Shown here: positions 27,044 through 34,810 of the stretch, piece by piece
How positions within the stretch are numbered: position 1 is the stretch's first letter
Layout: each line of letters begins with the position of its first letter
NCBI RefSeq assembly: GCF_000702545.1
Contig: NZ_JNIO01000008.1
Location: 186,001 to 250,000, forward strand
Direction: 5' to 3'
DNA from: Selenomonas sp. AB3002
GTDB lineage: Bacteria > Bacillota > Negativicutes > Selenomonadales > Selenomonadaceae
Length of the DNA: 64,000 bases
The notes under the pieces: model-generated
Database searches by the model: none
What the model was told of the DNA's origin: nothing
What the model saw: only the letters and a program-made list of their open reading frames with translations
Made by a program: the position numbers and the translations under genes

Positions 27044-27922
27044 TCAGTTGTAAGCGAGCTTATTCATTTGGGCAATGCGGATTATATTATCTTTGGTGGT
27101 TCCAGCAAGCTCAACAATTTCATCGCAGCTGTAATTTTTCTTCAGCATCCTAATTACAAATTCAGTGGTTTTAGCATCAGCAGTTTCTGCAGAGGCTTTG
27201 GCAGCTGCCTGTTCAGCAGCCTCTTCAGCCCTGACTTCCATAGCCCTGTTCCAATCCCATTTGAAGCTAACCATATCGAAAACCTCCTCTTGTTCCTTCT
27301 TGGCGAAGTAGTCAGCCAGAAGGTCGTGTTCTTGACAGTATTTGATGGCTTGGCTGATGGCCTGGCGCAGTGTTTTGCCGGCAGCTACTTCTTTACGTAC
27401 CTGGTCAACGAAGATGCTGTAGCACTTGAGGTCGTGGCATTTCTGCAGGAGCTCGCTGTTCTTGGCGTAGTTGATATTGAACACCGTGACGACAAGTTCC
27501 AGGGTATTGCCATTTTCCTCGAAGGCATCAGAGAGCCGCATAGTCCATTTTGCAGGAGCATCGTCCTTGCCATTGTAGAACATATAGAAATGCGGTGCGG
27601 GAAGCGCTATACGGGTTTTCTTGTAGGGAGCATCTGGATCAACTCTCTGCCTGTAGAGCTTGGCAATATACCACAGCATACGTAGCGGCATATTTTCCGA
27701 GAGGGTAGACTGGTGCTCCATGAGTATGATGTGCTGGTTGCCAGCCATGAAGCTGATGTCATTCTTTATGTCTTCAAAAAAGGTGCCCCTCAGCGTAGTA
27801 ATCGTTATATCGCTCAGGGAAATGTGCTTACCTGTTAGTGCCTCATAGATTCGTTGCAGGCGGCGCTTGTTGTTGAAGATGTCTCTGAAGAGTGAATCTT
27901 TGTATGTACGTTTGGCCTTCAT
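27044..27922 (-). CDS. Rpn/YhgA-type PD-(D/E)XK nuclease, copy 1
   Basis: A 292-residue protein of the Rpn family (recombination-promoting nuclease, earlier called YhgA transposases). It opens MKAKRTYKDSLFRDIFNNKR, has the nuclease-fold segments FFEDIKNDISFMAGNQHIIL and MEHQSTLSENMPLRMLWYIA (the E-x-Q type active site) and an Ala/Glu-rich helical C-terminus. Family members cut DNA and raise recombination when overproduced. Start taken at 27922. A paralogue stands at 31290-32129; upstream regions and terminators of both are alike. Confidence 0.85.
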   Translation of the reverse strand: MKAKRTYKDSLFRDIFNNKRRLQRIYEALTGKHISLSDITITTLRGTFFEDIKNDISFMAGNQHIILMEHQSTLSENMPLRMLWYIAKLYRQRVDPDAPYKKTRIALPAPHFYMFYNGKDDAPAKWTMRLSDAFEENGNTLELVVTVFNINYAKNSELLQKCHDLKCYSIFVDQVRKEVAAGKTLRQAISQAIKYCQEHDLLADYFAKKEQEEVFDMVSFKWDWNRAMEVRAEEAAEQAAAKASAETADAKTTEFVIRMLKKNYSCDEIVELAGTTKDNIIRIAQMNKLAYN

Positions 27923-28039
27923 CTGATGTCCCCCTTCTACGGTGATTATACCATGAAACCAGTGGGGAAGGAAGATTGTTGCTAACAATTGTACCGCCTT
28001 GAACGATTGGTTGTTTAGAGGAGTCAGGCCCATGGAGGG

Positions 28040-28121
28040 GGGAGCACTTAGAGGCGTTTGATGAAATTCTGTGGGTGCTGTTCGATGAACGGACTAAGCT
28101 GGTGTATGACGGAGTCTTATA
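28040..28121 (+). pseudogene. Macro-domain C-terminal tail fragment
   Basis: Reading [20 protein letters not shown] and VYDGVL then stop, this is the last 26 or so residues of a macro-domain protein, matching those at 26893 and 30990. A third copy of the same tail in 5 kb. Confidence 0.7.
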
Positions 28122-28321
28122 GAGTGAGTACATATATATGAGCCGATTCTGGTTGCTTGATGAAACTTGTGAAGCTATTGTTGTGTTGTCGGTGACGCTA
28201 AATATTATGTTTTGCACAATATAGGCAGGGGAGATGAATCATATGCAGAATATAAACTGGGACAAGCAACCAATGATTGGGATATATATTATTCAAATTT
28301 TCTTTCAGGGCGGGTGAAGAT

Positions 28322-29254
28322 ATGGGAATAAAATTAGGCAAGATGCAGCGTGTAGTTGATTTACGGTCGGTATGGCCGCATGAGGAACATGATTTTTCAC
28401 AGTGGCTGGCCAAAGATGAAAACCTTGCACAGTTGGCTGAAGCGGTTGGTATTGACCTGGAGTTGGAAGAAACAGAATCGTCAGTAGGTAGTTTTAGCGT
28501 TGACATCTACGCCAAAGAAGTGGGGACATCAAGAGGGATTATCATTGAGAACCAACTGGAAGATACAAATCACGACCATCTTGGCAAGATAATAACTTAT
28601 GCAGCAGGCAAGGAAGCCCAGGTGATTATTTGGGTTGTAAAGCATGCTCGGGATGAGCACAAGCAGGCTGTTGCTTGGCTGAACCAACATACAGATGAAA
28701 AGATTGGGGTCTTCTTGATAGAGGTTGAACTTTGGAAGATAGGTGACTCGTTGCCGGCCCCACGCTTTAACGTGGTAGAAAGACCGAATGAGTGGGCTAA
28801 GAGTGTCAAGGTAGTGGAGTCCTTGACGCCCTTGAAGCGTTTCCAGCTCGAATTTTGGCAGAATTTCTGTACCTTTGCCTTTAAGGATGCGGAGTTCAGT
28901 AAAATTTTCAAAAAGAGAAAGCCATATGCGACAAATTGGTACAATCTAAGCTGTGGTGTACAACCCCTGATTTTGGAATTTACTATCAACGTGTCCAAAG
29001 GCCTTCTTACAGCGGGTATTTACATTACCAATGATAAGGATCTGTACCATTCTATGCAGGAGCGTCAGGCCGACATTGAGCAGATTCTTGGGGCAACGAT
29101 AGAGTGGAGTGAAGCAGACATGGATTGTCGTATGTTGGTGTACCGTAAGACTTCCAAGGGTATTGATAGCAAAGAATGGGATGGAGATTACCGCTGGTTC
29201 ATGGACAAGGCAATATCTCTAAAAAAGGTTGCGGAGATGTTCAAATCCAAATAA
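28322..29254 (+). CDS. DUF4268-type PD-(D/E)XK nuclease-like protein
   Basis: A 310-residue protein. The N-terminal half looks like a restriction-endonuclease fold: FSVDIYAKEVGTSRGIIIEN then QLEDTNHDHLGKIITYAAG, where the Asp, the Glu and the Gln form an active site like that of archaeal Holliday-type nucleases. The C-terminal half (VVESLTPLKRFQLEFWQNF onward) is the DUF4268 region. Often near restriction or defence genes. ATG 28322 behind GGGCGGGTGAAG. No partner methylase is present. Confidence 0.7.
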   Translation: MGIKLGKMQRVVDLRSVWPHEEHDFSQWLAKDENLAQLAEAVGIDLELEETESSVGSFSVDIYAKEVGTSRGIIIENQLEDTNHDHLGKIITYAAGKEAQVIIWVVKHARDEHKQAVAWLNQHTDEKIGVFLIEVELWKIGDSLPAPRFNVVERPNEWAKSVKVVESLTPLKRFQLEFWQNFCTFAFKDAEFSKIFKKRKPYATNWYNLSCGVQPLILEFTINVSKGLLTAGIYITNDKDLYHSMQERQADIEQILGATIEWSEADMDCRMLVYRKTSKGIDSKEWDGDYRWFMDKAISLKKVAEMFKSK

Positions 29255-29257
29255 TTA

Positions 29258-29446
29258 GTGATGTCAGCTAATCCCACGGGATATCTTGGGGTTGGAGGAG
29301 TTTGCAACGGCTATGGAATCGCAGTCAAACGGCTGACTGAGTTTGATGAAGGCCTGTGGGGGACGCTGGTAGACTTCATGACCGTATACAGCAAGGATGA
29401 CATCAGTGTTACCTTCAAGGACGGCACAGAAATTCATATAGGATAA
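29258..29446 (+). pseudogene. Large serine recombinase C-terminal fragment
   Basis: FDEGLWGTLVDFMTVYSKDD and ISVTFKDGTEIHIG is the common C-terminal end of large serine recombinases of phages and ICEs. The catalytic resolvase domain and zinc ribbon are missing. It marks a lost mobile element at this spot. Confidence 0.65.
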
Positions 29447-29451
29447 AGGAT

Positions 29452-29480
29452 GGCACGGGCTTGTTCCCGTGCCAATTTTC
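29452..29480 (+). terminator. Hairpin terminator behind the recombinase fragment
   Basis: GGCACGGG and CCCGTGCC with loop CTTGTT, then AATTTTC. Between 29481 and 29716 I see no supported gene; a 76-codon frame there lacks a ribosome site. Confidence 0.75.
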
Positions 29481-29716
29481 TTGTCTTCTCTTCTTATTTT
29501 ATGGTAAAATAACTGTTATGCGAGTTCAAAGAGGCTCAGGCAAGACAAGGTGCGCTCTGCGCTTTGGCAAGCCACATGCAACCAATAAAGCTCGGAACCT
29601 AGTCGTTACAAGGCTTCACGGTACTCGCAAACGGGATGCAACCCCCTGTGTTTTTGAGGAGAAGATTTGCAACCCCTCAAACGGTAAATAATGTGATTGT
29701 ATCAATTTTATACGAC

Positions 29717-29805
29717 AATTGGACAAAATAATAGCTTAACTGATACAAGCAAACGGGCATATAAAACCCGCGAAAACCTATGATATAAGGGGTTTCGCGG
29801 GTTTC
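29717..29805 (+). repeat. Conserved box plus variable-stem hairpin, copy B
   Basis: Box AATTGGACAAAATAATAGC to ATACAAG (29717-29749), then after 14 bases a hairpin with perfect 12-bp arms AAACCCGCGAAA (29764-29775) and TTTCGCGGGTTT (29793-29804). Compare copy A at 24646-24735: the box and the loop core ATGA-ATAAGGGG type are kept while the stem is fully different. Confidence 0.65.
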
Positions 29806-29951
29806 TTGCATTGTGGAGCAATGCCTTAGCGGTTATCAGGGCGTTGGCATGGTAGGATGGATAAATTTGTGGAACAGAGGTGGTTGCAGAGATAAAATCA
29901 GCCGTTTGCAGGATATGGCTCTTTTGCAGATAACCGTTTGTAGGGTATACT

Positions 29952-30494
29952 ATGGTTATAGATATGTTTGGAGATGATAGATTGAAGGTACTGAATTTTT
30001 ATGGTGGTGCAGGCATTGGCAAGAGCACCATTGCCGCGGATATTTTTTCGAAGCTGAAGCGCAAGGGATATAAGACGGAACTGGTGGGTGAATACGCCAA
30101 GTGGCTCTGGTATCAGAATGCCACGGATATTGTGCAGGATCAGCTGTATCTCTTTGCTGAGCAGGTGCATCGGCTGAAGACGCTGGAACGCTATGGAGTG
30201 GAGTATGCGGTCTGCGACTCTCCTCTGCCGCTGAACATCATCTACAACAACACGCCTGATGAGCTCTTTGACCAGCTAGTGATGCATGAGCATGCCAAGT
30301 TTGACAATGTGGAGTATCTTTTGCGGCGCAATGATGAGTTCATCAGCATTGATGGTCGCAAGGAAACCAATCTGGAGCGGGCCAAGGTGAAGGACGAGGA
30401 AATCAAGGCAGTCCTGGACGGAGCTGGCATTGGCTATACGGTCATTTCTCCTTGGGAGACGGATAAGGTGTTGCTGGACTTGAAGGTGAAATGA
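29952..30494 (+). CDS. P-loop ATPase/kinase-like protein
   Basis: A 180-residue single-domain P-loop protein. Walker A is YGGAGIGKST near residue 18; YAVCDSPLPLNIIYNN looks like the Walker B/lid region, and LRRNDEFISIDGRKET could be the lid. The size and plan resemble small kinases and AAA-type ATP-binding proteins of accessory regions. Substrate unknown. Start ATG 29952 or 29961. It is followed at 21 bases by the macro-domain gene, so both may be one operon handling nucleotides or ADP-ribose. Confidence 0.65.
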   Translation: MVIDMFGDDRLKVLNFYGGAGIGKSTIAADIFSKLKRKGYKTELVGEYAKWLWYQNATDIVQDQLYLFAEQVHRLKTLERYGVEYAVCDSPLPLNIIYNNTPDELFDQLVMHEHAKFDNVEYLLRRNDEFISIDGRKETNLERAKVKDEEIKAVLDGAGIGYTVISPWETDKVLLDLKVK

Positions 30495-30515
30495 ACACAT
30501 GGGGAGGTAAGCACA

Positions 30516-31079
30516 ATGACTATTATAAGGACAGAACTGGGGGACATCACTGCCAAGCATTATGCTGATGCCATTGTCAATGCCGCCAATGAGAGCCTGC
30601 TAGGGGGCGGTGGTGTTGATGGTGCTATACACCGGGCGGCAGGGCCGGAACTTCTGGCAGAGTGCCGGACACTTCATGGTTGCAGGACAGGGCAGGCGAA
30701 AATCACCAAGGCATACAGGCTGCCATGTGATTATGTTATCCATACGGTAGGGCCAGTTTGGCATGGAGGGAGCGATGGTGAGGCAGAACTGCTGGCTGGA
30801 TGCTATCGGCATTCGCTGGAACTTGCCATGGAGCATGGTATCCGCAGCGTGGCATTTCCGTCTATTTCCACGGGCGTGTACTCCTATCCTGTGCAGCAAG
30901 CAGCGGAGATTGCTGTGCAGACGGTCAAGGAAGTGGTGAAGGAGCACCCAGAGGCGTTTGATGAAATTCTGTGGGTGCTGTTCGATGAACGGACGAAACT
31001 TATGTATGACGGGGCACTACATGATAGATGTTTTTCAAGGTGGCAAGAATTCGGGAAAAATTTGCCACCTTGCGAGTGA
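30516..31079 (+). CDS. Macro-domain protein, O-acetyl-ADP-ribose deacetylase-like
   Basis: A 187-residue macro domain. It has the ADP-ribose pocket residues [30 protein letters not shown] and the phosphate loop [10 protein letters not shown]. The family removes acetyl from O-acetyl-ADP-ribose or ADP-ribose from proteins. ATG behind GGGGAGG. The end ([19 protein letters not shown]) is not typical and may come from a fusion; related genes here end shortly after YDGAL. Parts of relatives lie at 26581 and 28040. Confidence 0.85.
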   Translation: MTIIRTELGDITAKHYADAIVNAANESLLGGGGVDGAIHRAAGPELLAECRTLHGCRTGQAKITKAYRLPCDYVIHTVGPVWHGGSDGEAELLAGCYRHSLELAMEHGIRSVAFPSISTGVYSYPVQQAAEIAVQTVKEVVKEHPEAFDEILWVLFDERTKLMYDGALHDRCFSRWQEFGKNLPPCE

Positions 31080-31204
31080 GAGACGTGGCTGAAACTAATG
31101 GTGACAATGTATGGAGTGATTTTTAGGAATTATGGCTTAATAGAAAATGATGCTGCAAGAGTACCATTTTTCTCCTTGCCATCTTGCCACCTTCCGACTA
31201 TAGA

Positions 31205-31264
31205 AGACAAATGTATACAAAACGCCCTGTTTACCATGACATTTAATGGCAAACAGGGCGTTTT
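31205..31264 (-). terminator. Terminator of Rpn gene 2, with conserved end box
   Basis: Perfect 14-bp arms AAAACGCCCTGTTT (31219-31232) and AAACAGGGCGTTTT (31251-31264). The same AGACAAATGTATA box (31205-31217) as beside Rpn gene 1 borders it, although the stem differs. Confidence 0.7.
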
Positions 31265-31289
31265 GTGCGAGAGTGGCTGAAGGTAGGGG

Positions 31290-32129
31290 TCAATTGTAAG
31301 CAATATTGTTCATATGGGCAATTTTTTTGACATTTTCCATGGAAGTTGATGCGAGACGAGATATTTTTTCATATGGCTCATGCTCGCGCAGCATATTTAG
31401 AACAAACTCTGTAGTCTTTGCATCAGCGACCTCTTCAGCCCTGACTTCCATAGCCCTGTTCCAATCCCATTTGAAGCTAACCATATCGAAAACCTCCTGT
31501 TCCTTCTTGGCAAAGTAGTCAGCCAAAAGGCCGTGTTCTTTGCAGTATTTGATAGCTGAGGCGATGGCCTGGTGGAGAGTCTTGCCAGCGGCCACTTCGG
31601 TGCGTACCTGGTCAACGAAGATGCTGTAGCACTTTAGGTCGTGGCATTTCTGCAGGAGCTCGCTGTTCTTGGCGTAGTTGATATTGAACACCGTGACCAC
31701 GAGTTCCAGGGTATTCTCATTCTCCTCGAAGGCATCGGAAAGCCGCATCGTCCACTTTTCTGGGGCATCGTCTTTGCCGTTGTAGAACATGTAGAAATGT
31801 GGTGCTGGTAGAGGGATGCGAGTCTTCTTGTAAGGGGCATCTGGATTTACCTGCTGCCTGTACAGCTTGGCAATATACCATAGCATCCGCAATGGCATAT
31901 TCTCCGAGAGGGTTGACTGGTGCTCCATAAGGATGATGTGCTGGTTGTCAGCCATGAAGCTGATGTCATTCTTGATGTCCTCGAAAAAGGTGCCCCGCAG
32001 GGTGGTGATCTTGATGTCGCTCAGTGGTATGAGCTTCCCGGTCAGTGCCTTGTAGATGCGCTGCAGGCGGCGCTTGTCGTTGAAGATGTTTCTGAAGAGC
32101 GAATCCTTGTATGTACGTTTGGCCTTCAT
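31290..32129 (-). CDS. Rpn/YhgA-type PD-(D/E)XK nuclease, copy 2
   Basis: A 279-residue paralogue of the protein at 27044, nearly identical over the first 225 residues (MKAKRTYKDSLFRNIFNDKR, MEHQSTLSENMPLRMLWYIA). The Ala/Glu-rich stretch is shorter (RAEEVADAKTTEF) and the last 45 residues differ (LREHEPYEKISRLASTSMEN against LKKNYSCDEIVELAGTTKDN), so the C-terminal, possibly DNA-choosing, part has diverged. Homology of the DNA includes about 55 bases upstream of the start and the end box downstream. Confidence 0.85.
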   Translation of the reverse strand: MKAKRTYKDSLFRNIFNDKRRLQRIYKALTGKLIPLSDIKITTLRGTFFEDIKNDISFMADNQHIILMEHQSTLSENMPLRMLWYIAKLYRQQVNPDAPYKKTRIPLPAPHFYMFYNGKDDAPEKWTMRLSDAFEENENTLELVVTVFNINYAKNSELLQKCHDLKCYSIFVDQVRTEVAAGKTLHQAIASAIKYCKEHGLLADYFAKKEQEVFDMVSFKWDWNRAMEVRAEEVADAKTTEFVLNMLREHEPYEKISRLASTSMENVKKIAHMNNIAYN

Positions 32130-32192
32130 ATGATGTCTCCCTTCTATGGTGATTATACCATGAAACTAGTAGGGAAGGAAGATTGAGGACCT

Positions 32193-32450
32193 TTAATGCG
32201 AGATTTTCTCGCTTCTGTCAATGAGCAGGGCATCGAACCCTTTTGTGCTGAAGAATTCTCCCAGTGTGATGCCGAAGCCGTCGCAGAGCTTCTTGATGTT
32301 GTTGCACCCCGGATTCTTGCTTTCCCCCAGCAGGATGCTCTTGATGGTGGCCTGGGGGATGCCGGAGATTTTGCTCATTTTGTTGGGGGTGACATTATTT
32401 TCCTGGCAGAGCTGGCGGATGCGGTGGGCGATTGCTTCTTGTGTGTCCAT
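32193..32450 (-). CDS. XRE-family helix-turn-helix regulator
   Basis: An 85-residue Cro/C1-type repressor: AIAHRIRQLCQENNVTPNKM, SKISGIPQATIKSILLGES, then NIKKLCDGFGITLGEFF. Start ATG 32450 behind GGAGG. It is divergent from the serine recombinase gene, and the 190 bases between may hold operators for both. Confidence 0.8.
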   Translation of the reverse strand: MDTQEAIAHRIRQLCQENNVTPNKMSKISGIPQATIKSILLGESKNPGCNNIKKLCDGFGITLGEFFSTKGFDALLIDRSEKISH

Positions 32451-32643
32451 GATGGAGCCTCCTTGTGCTATTTCCAATAGCATACTGCATATTTTGATTG
32501 ATGTCTAGTGAGAGTTCACTAGACTCTTTTTTTATGGTAATATCAGTGATAATTCACTAAGAAACGGTGAATACTTAGCACATTCAGGGATTCCTCTGAT
32601 ATTTTGATATGTTTCATAAGCAAAGTAGTTGGGAGGAATCGAC

Positions 32644-33240
32644 ATGAGCAAGAGTATCTATGGATATGTCCGTGTATCGACGAAGGAGCAGAACCTTGAC
32701 CGGCAGCTCATTGCTATGCGGGAGTACGGGGTGCCACAGGAAAACATCTTTGTAGACAAGCAGTCTGGCAAGGACTTTGAGCGGCCTTCTTATCAGCGGA
32801 TGATGAAGGAGATCTCTAGTGGGGGCGTTTTGGTCATCAAGAGCATTGACAGGCTGGGGCGCAGTTATGATGAGACGATTGAGGAGTGGCGTAGGATAAC
32901 CAGGGAGAAGGGGATAGAGATTGTGGTGCTTGACCTGCCTGTCATGTGTTCCCTGCCCACGGGGACACTGCTGGGACGGCTGCTGGCAGACCTCATTTTG
33001 TATCTGCTCTCATATTTTGCCCAAGCGGAGCGTGAAATGAATCATCAGCGCCAGGCCGAGGGCATTTCAGCTGCCAGGCTGCGTGGCGTTCGGTTTGGCA
33101 GGGTGCCGAAGGAGCGCACGGAGGAGTTCTATGCGCTTAGGGAACAATGGCAGAAACATCAGGTTTCTGCACGGCAGGCGGCGGAGAAACTTGCCATTGA
33201 CCACAAGACCTTCCTGCGCTGGGCCAGGGAGGAAAGATAA
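32644..33240 (+). CDS. Serine recombinase, resolvase/invertase type
   Basis: A 198-residue small serine recombinase. The catalytic Ser is in YGYVRVSTKEQNLDRQL; SIDRLGRSYDETIEEWR carries the Arg pair; the C-terminus has a helix-turn-helix (VSARQAAEKLAIDHKTFLRW). Usual for plasmid or transposon resolvases and DNA invertases. ATG 32644 behind GGGAGGAATCG. No invertible segment with inverted crossover sites could be made out, but two matched palindromes lie downstream at 33286 and 33496. Confidence 0.88.
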   Translation: MSKSIYGYVRVSTKEQNLDRQLIAMREYGVPQENIFVDKQSGKDFERPSYQRMMKEISSGGVLVIKSIDRLGRSYDETIEEWRRITREKGIEIVVLDLPVMCSLPTGTLLGRLLADLILYLLSYFAQAEREMNHQRQAEGISAARLRGVRFGRVPKERTEEFYALREQWQKHQVSARQAAEKLAIDHKTFLRWAREER

Positions 33241-33243
33241 AAG

Positions 33244-33274
33244 CCGCCACCTGGCTTGATGCTTGAGGTGGCGG
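33244..33274 (+). terminator. Hairpin behind the serine recombinase
   Basis: CCGCCACCT and AGGTGGCGG pair perfectly (9 bp); no T run follows, so termination may be weak. Confidence 0.55.
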
Positions 33275-33285
33275 GGAAGGCAGGA

Positions 33286-33315
33286 GTGGGGAATAAAGCA
33301 CGCTTTATTCCCCAC
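33286..33315. repeat. Perfect palindrome, copy 1
   Basis: Arms GTGGGGAATAAAG and CTTTATTCCCCAC around CACG. A near-identical one at 33496-33523 differs at a position that is changed on both arms. The 181 bases between them hold no gene. Confidence 0.75.
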
Positions 33316-33495
33316 TATTGGAACCCTGTTTGTGCTTGAACTATTGAGTTGAACCTGACCTAAAATCGCATAATATCTCTTACTTTGTCTCACATTTCGC
33401 TCAAGGTCTATAAAAATCCTGCATAATTGCTCACTTTTTTTTGTATATTCGTATAATCGCCGACGTTTCTATGCTTGCATACTGTTTCTGGCTAG

Positions 33496-33523
33496 TGGGG
33501 CATAAAGCGTGCTCTATGCCCCA
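33496..33523. repeat. Near-perfect palindrome, copy 2
   Basis: Arms TGGGGCATAAAG and CTCTATGCCCCA around CGTG, 100 bases before the first gene of the RiPP export operon. Compared with copy 1 the pair A-T has become C-G on both arms, so pairing is kept. Confidence 0.7.
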
Positions 33524-33623
33524 GGCTGAGCGGCCGAAATACTATGGTTTTTCGGCAATATGCATGAGAGGATGGGTGATTCATGCCACATCCAGGCACG
33601 TTGGAAGAAACGGGGAGTGAGTC

Positions 33624-34796
33624 ATGAAGAAATATTTTTTGGCGGGGCTGGCTGTGGTGTTCCTGTTGGCGGTGGGGCTGATATCATACGGCGCCTATCT
33701 CAATTACCATGACGAAAATCAGATCACGGAGCGTCTTGCCCAGCAGGTTCTTCCCCTGGCAGGGGAAAAAGCGAAGATACGCGACATAAGGCCTCGCTTG
33801 GAGATTGCACCGGTGCATCTTTCCTCTGGACAGATGGCAGACGCGGTTGCGCTGACCAAAGGGCAAATCGTCGAGGTCAAAGTTAAGAAAAATGACCGTG
33901 TCAGAATGGGCGACGTTCTCTTTGTCGTGCACATGCCCGAACTTTCTTCGCGACTCAAACAGGCTGATAGCAGTGTGTTCAAGGCCGAGACAGAACTCCT
34001 TCGCGCTCGCAACACCTATAATCGCTATACCGAACTGCGGAAAGAGGAAGCCGTATCGGCAGAAAAGTACGATGAGACAGAGAGTGCTTACCATGCGGCG
34101 CAGGCGAGTCTGGATGCCGCAATCGCGGCGCGGGATGAGCTTCTGGTGCAGCAGGAGGAGCAGCAGGTGCTGGCTCCCATCGACGGAGAGGTGATCAAGC
34201 TGTATCATCCGATGGGTACTTACATTTCGGCAGGGACTCCTCTGGCGCTGATCGGCAATTTTGAGCAGCTTCATTTCTATACGTCTGTAGACGAGAAAGA
34301 AGCCAGCTATCTTGCTTTTGGGCAGGAAGCCGTTGTTTCCTTTAGCTATGAGGACTTCGAAAAGGTGTACGGCACGGAATACAGTGCGGACAATCGTGGC
34401 AGGGAAGAAAATATCATCGCCCGCGTAATTGAGATTTCTCCGGATCTCTCCGAGCCGGCGGCCATACGCAAGGTGCTTTGGGAAATCGACAACAGGGCCG
34501 GTCTCCTCGAGCCGAAAACCTACGGAAGCCACGGAAGCGTCAGCCTCACATTCCTTGATTCCCGCAGATCTTTATCGGTTCCGGTTTCCGCTGTCATTGG
34601 CTCTTCCCAAGCGGCAGTTTTTGTCTTTCGAGATGATGGCACGTTGGAACGGCGCAGAGTGAAGACAGGTTTGAACGATGGAACGTATGTCGAAATTTTG
34701 TCGGGGCTGGAAGAAGGGGAGACGGTGGTCACATCCGTTCCCCAAGGGGTGAAGGAAAACATGAAAGTATCGCCCATACTGATATCCGGTGATTGA
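33624..34796 (+). CDS. Periplasmic adaptor (membrane fusion) protein, HlyD/RND type
   Basis: A 390-residue adaptor with one N-terminal membrane anchor (FLAGLAVVFLLAVGLISYGA), a lipoyl half (VALTKGQIVEVKVKKNDRVR), a coiled-coil hairpin (about 110-175, rich in Ala/Glu), the second lipoyl half (LAPIDGEVIKLYHPMGTYIS) and beta-barrel and membrane-proximal parts. It links an inner-membrane exporter with an outer-membrane channel, as expected in a diderm. First gene of the RiPP export operon; the next gene starts 14 bases on. It is extra compared with the minimal NHLP export set, which has a single HlyD-like protein. ATG behind GGGGAGTGAG. Confidence 0.85.
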   Translation: MKKYFLAGLAVVFLLAVGLISYGAYLNYHDENQITERLAQQVLPLAGEKAKIRDIRPRLEIAPVHLSSGQMADAVALTKGQIVEVKVKKNDRVRMGDVLFVVHMPELSSRLKQADSSVFKAETELLRARNTYNRYTELRKEEAVSAEKYDETESAYHAAQASLDAAIAARDELLVQQEEQQVLAPIDGEVIKLYHPMGTYISAGTPLALIGNFEQLHFYTSVDEKEASYLAFGQEAVVSFSYEDFEKVYGTEYSADNRGREENIIARVIEISPDLSEPAAIRKVLWEIDNRAGLLEPKTYGSHGSVSLTFLDSRRSLSVPVSAVIGSSQAAVFVFRDDGTLERRRVKTGLNDGTYVEILSGLEEGETVVTSVPQGVKENMKVSPILISGD

Positions 34797-34810
34797 GGAG
34801 GTGCTGATGG

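Noticed and set aside
29461-29691. A 76-codon plus-strand frame (FYGKITVMRVQRGSG)
   Set aside because: It starts inside a terminator, has no ribosome site and no family; basic composition is typical of chance frames.
24646-29805. The repeated hairpin boxes as a CRISPR array
   Set aside because: Only two copies 5 kb apart, with unequal stems and no spacers or cas genes.
32193-33240. A toxin-antitoxin pair made of the XRE regulator and its neighbour
   Set aside because: The neighbour is a full serine recombinase, divergent and not a toxin; no small partner overlaps the regulator.
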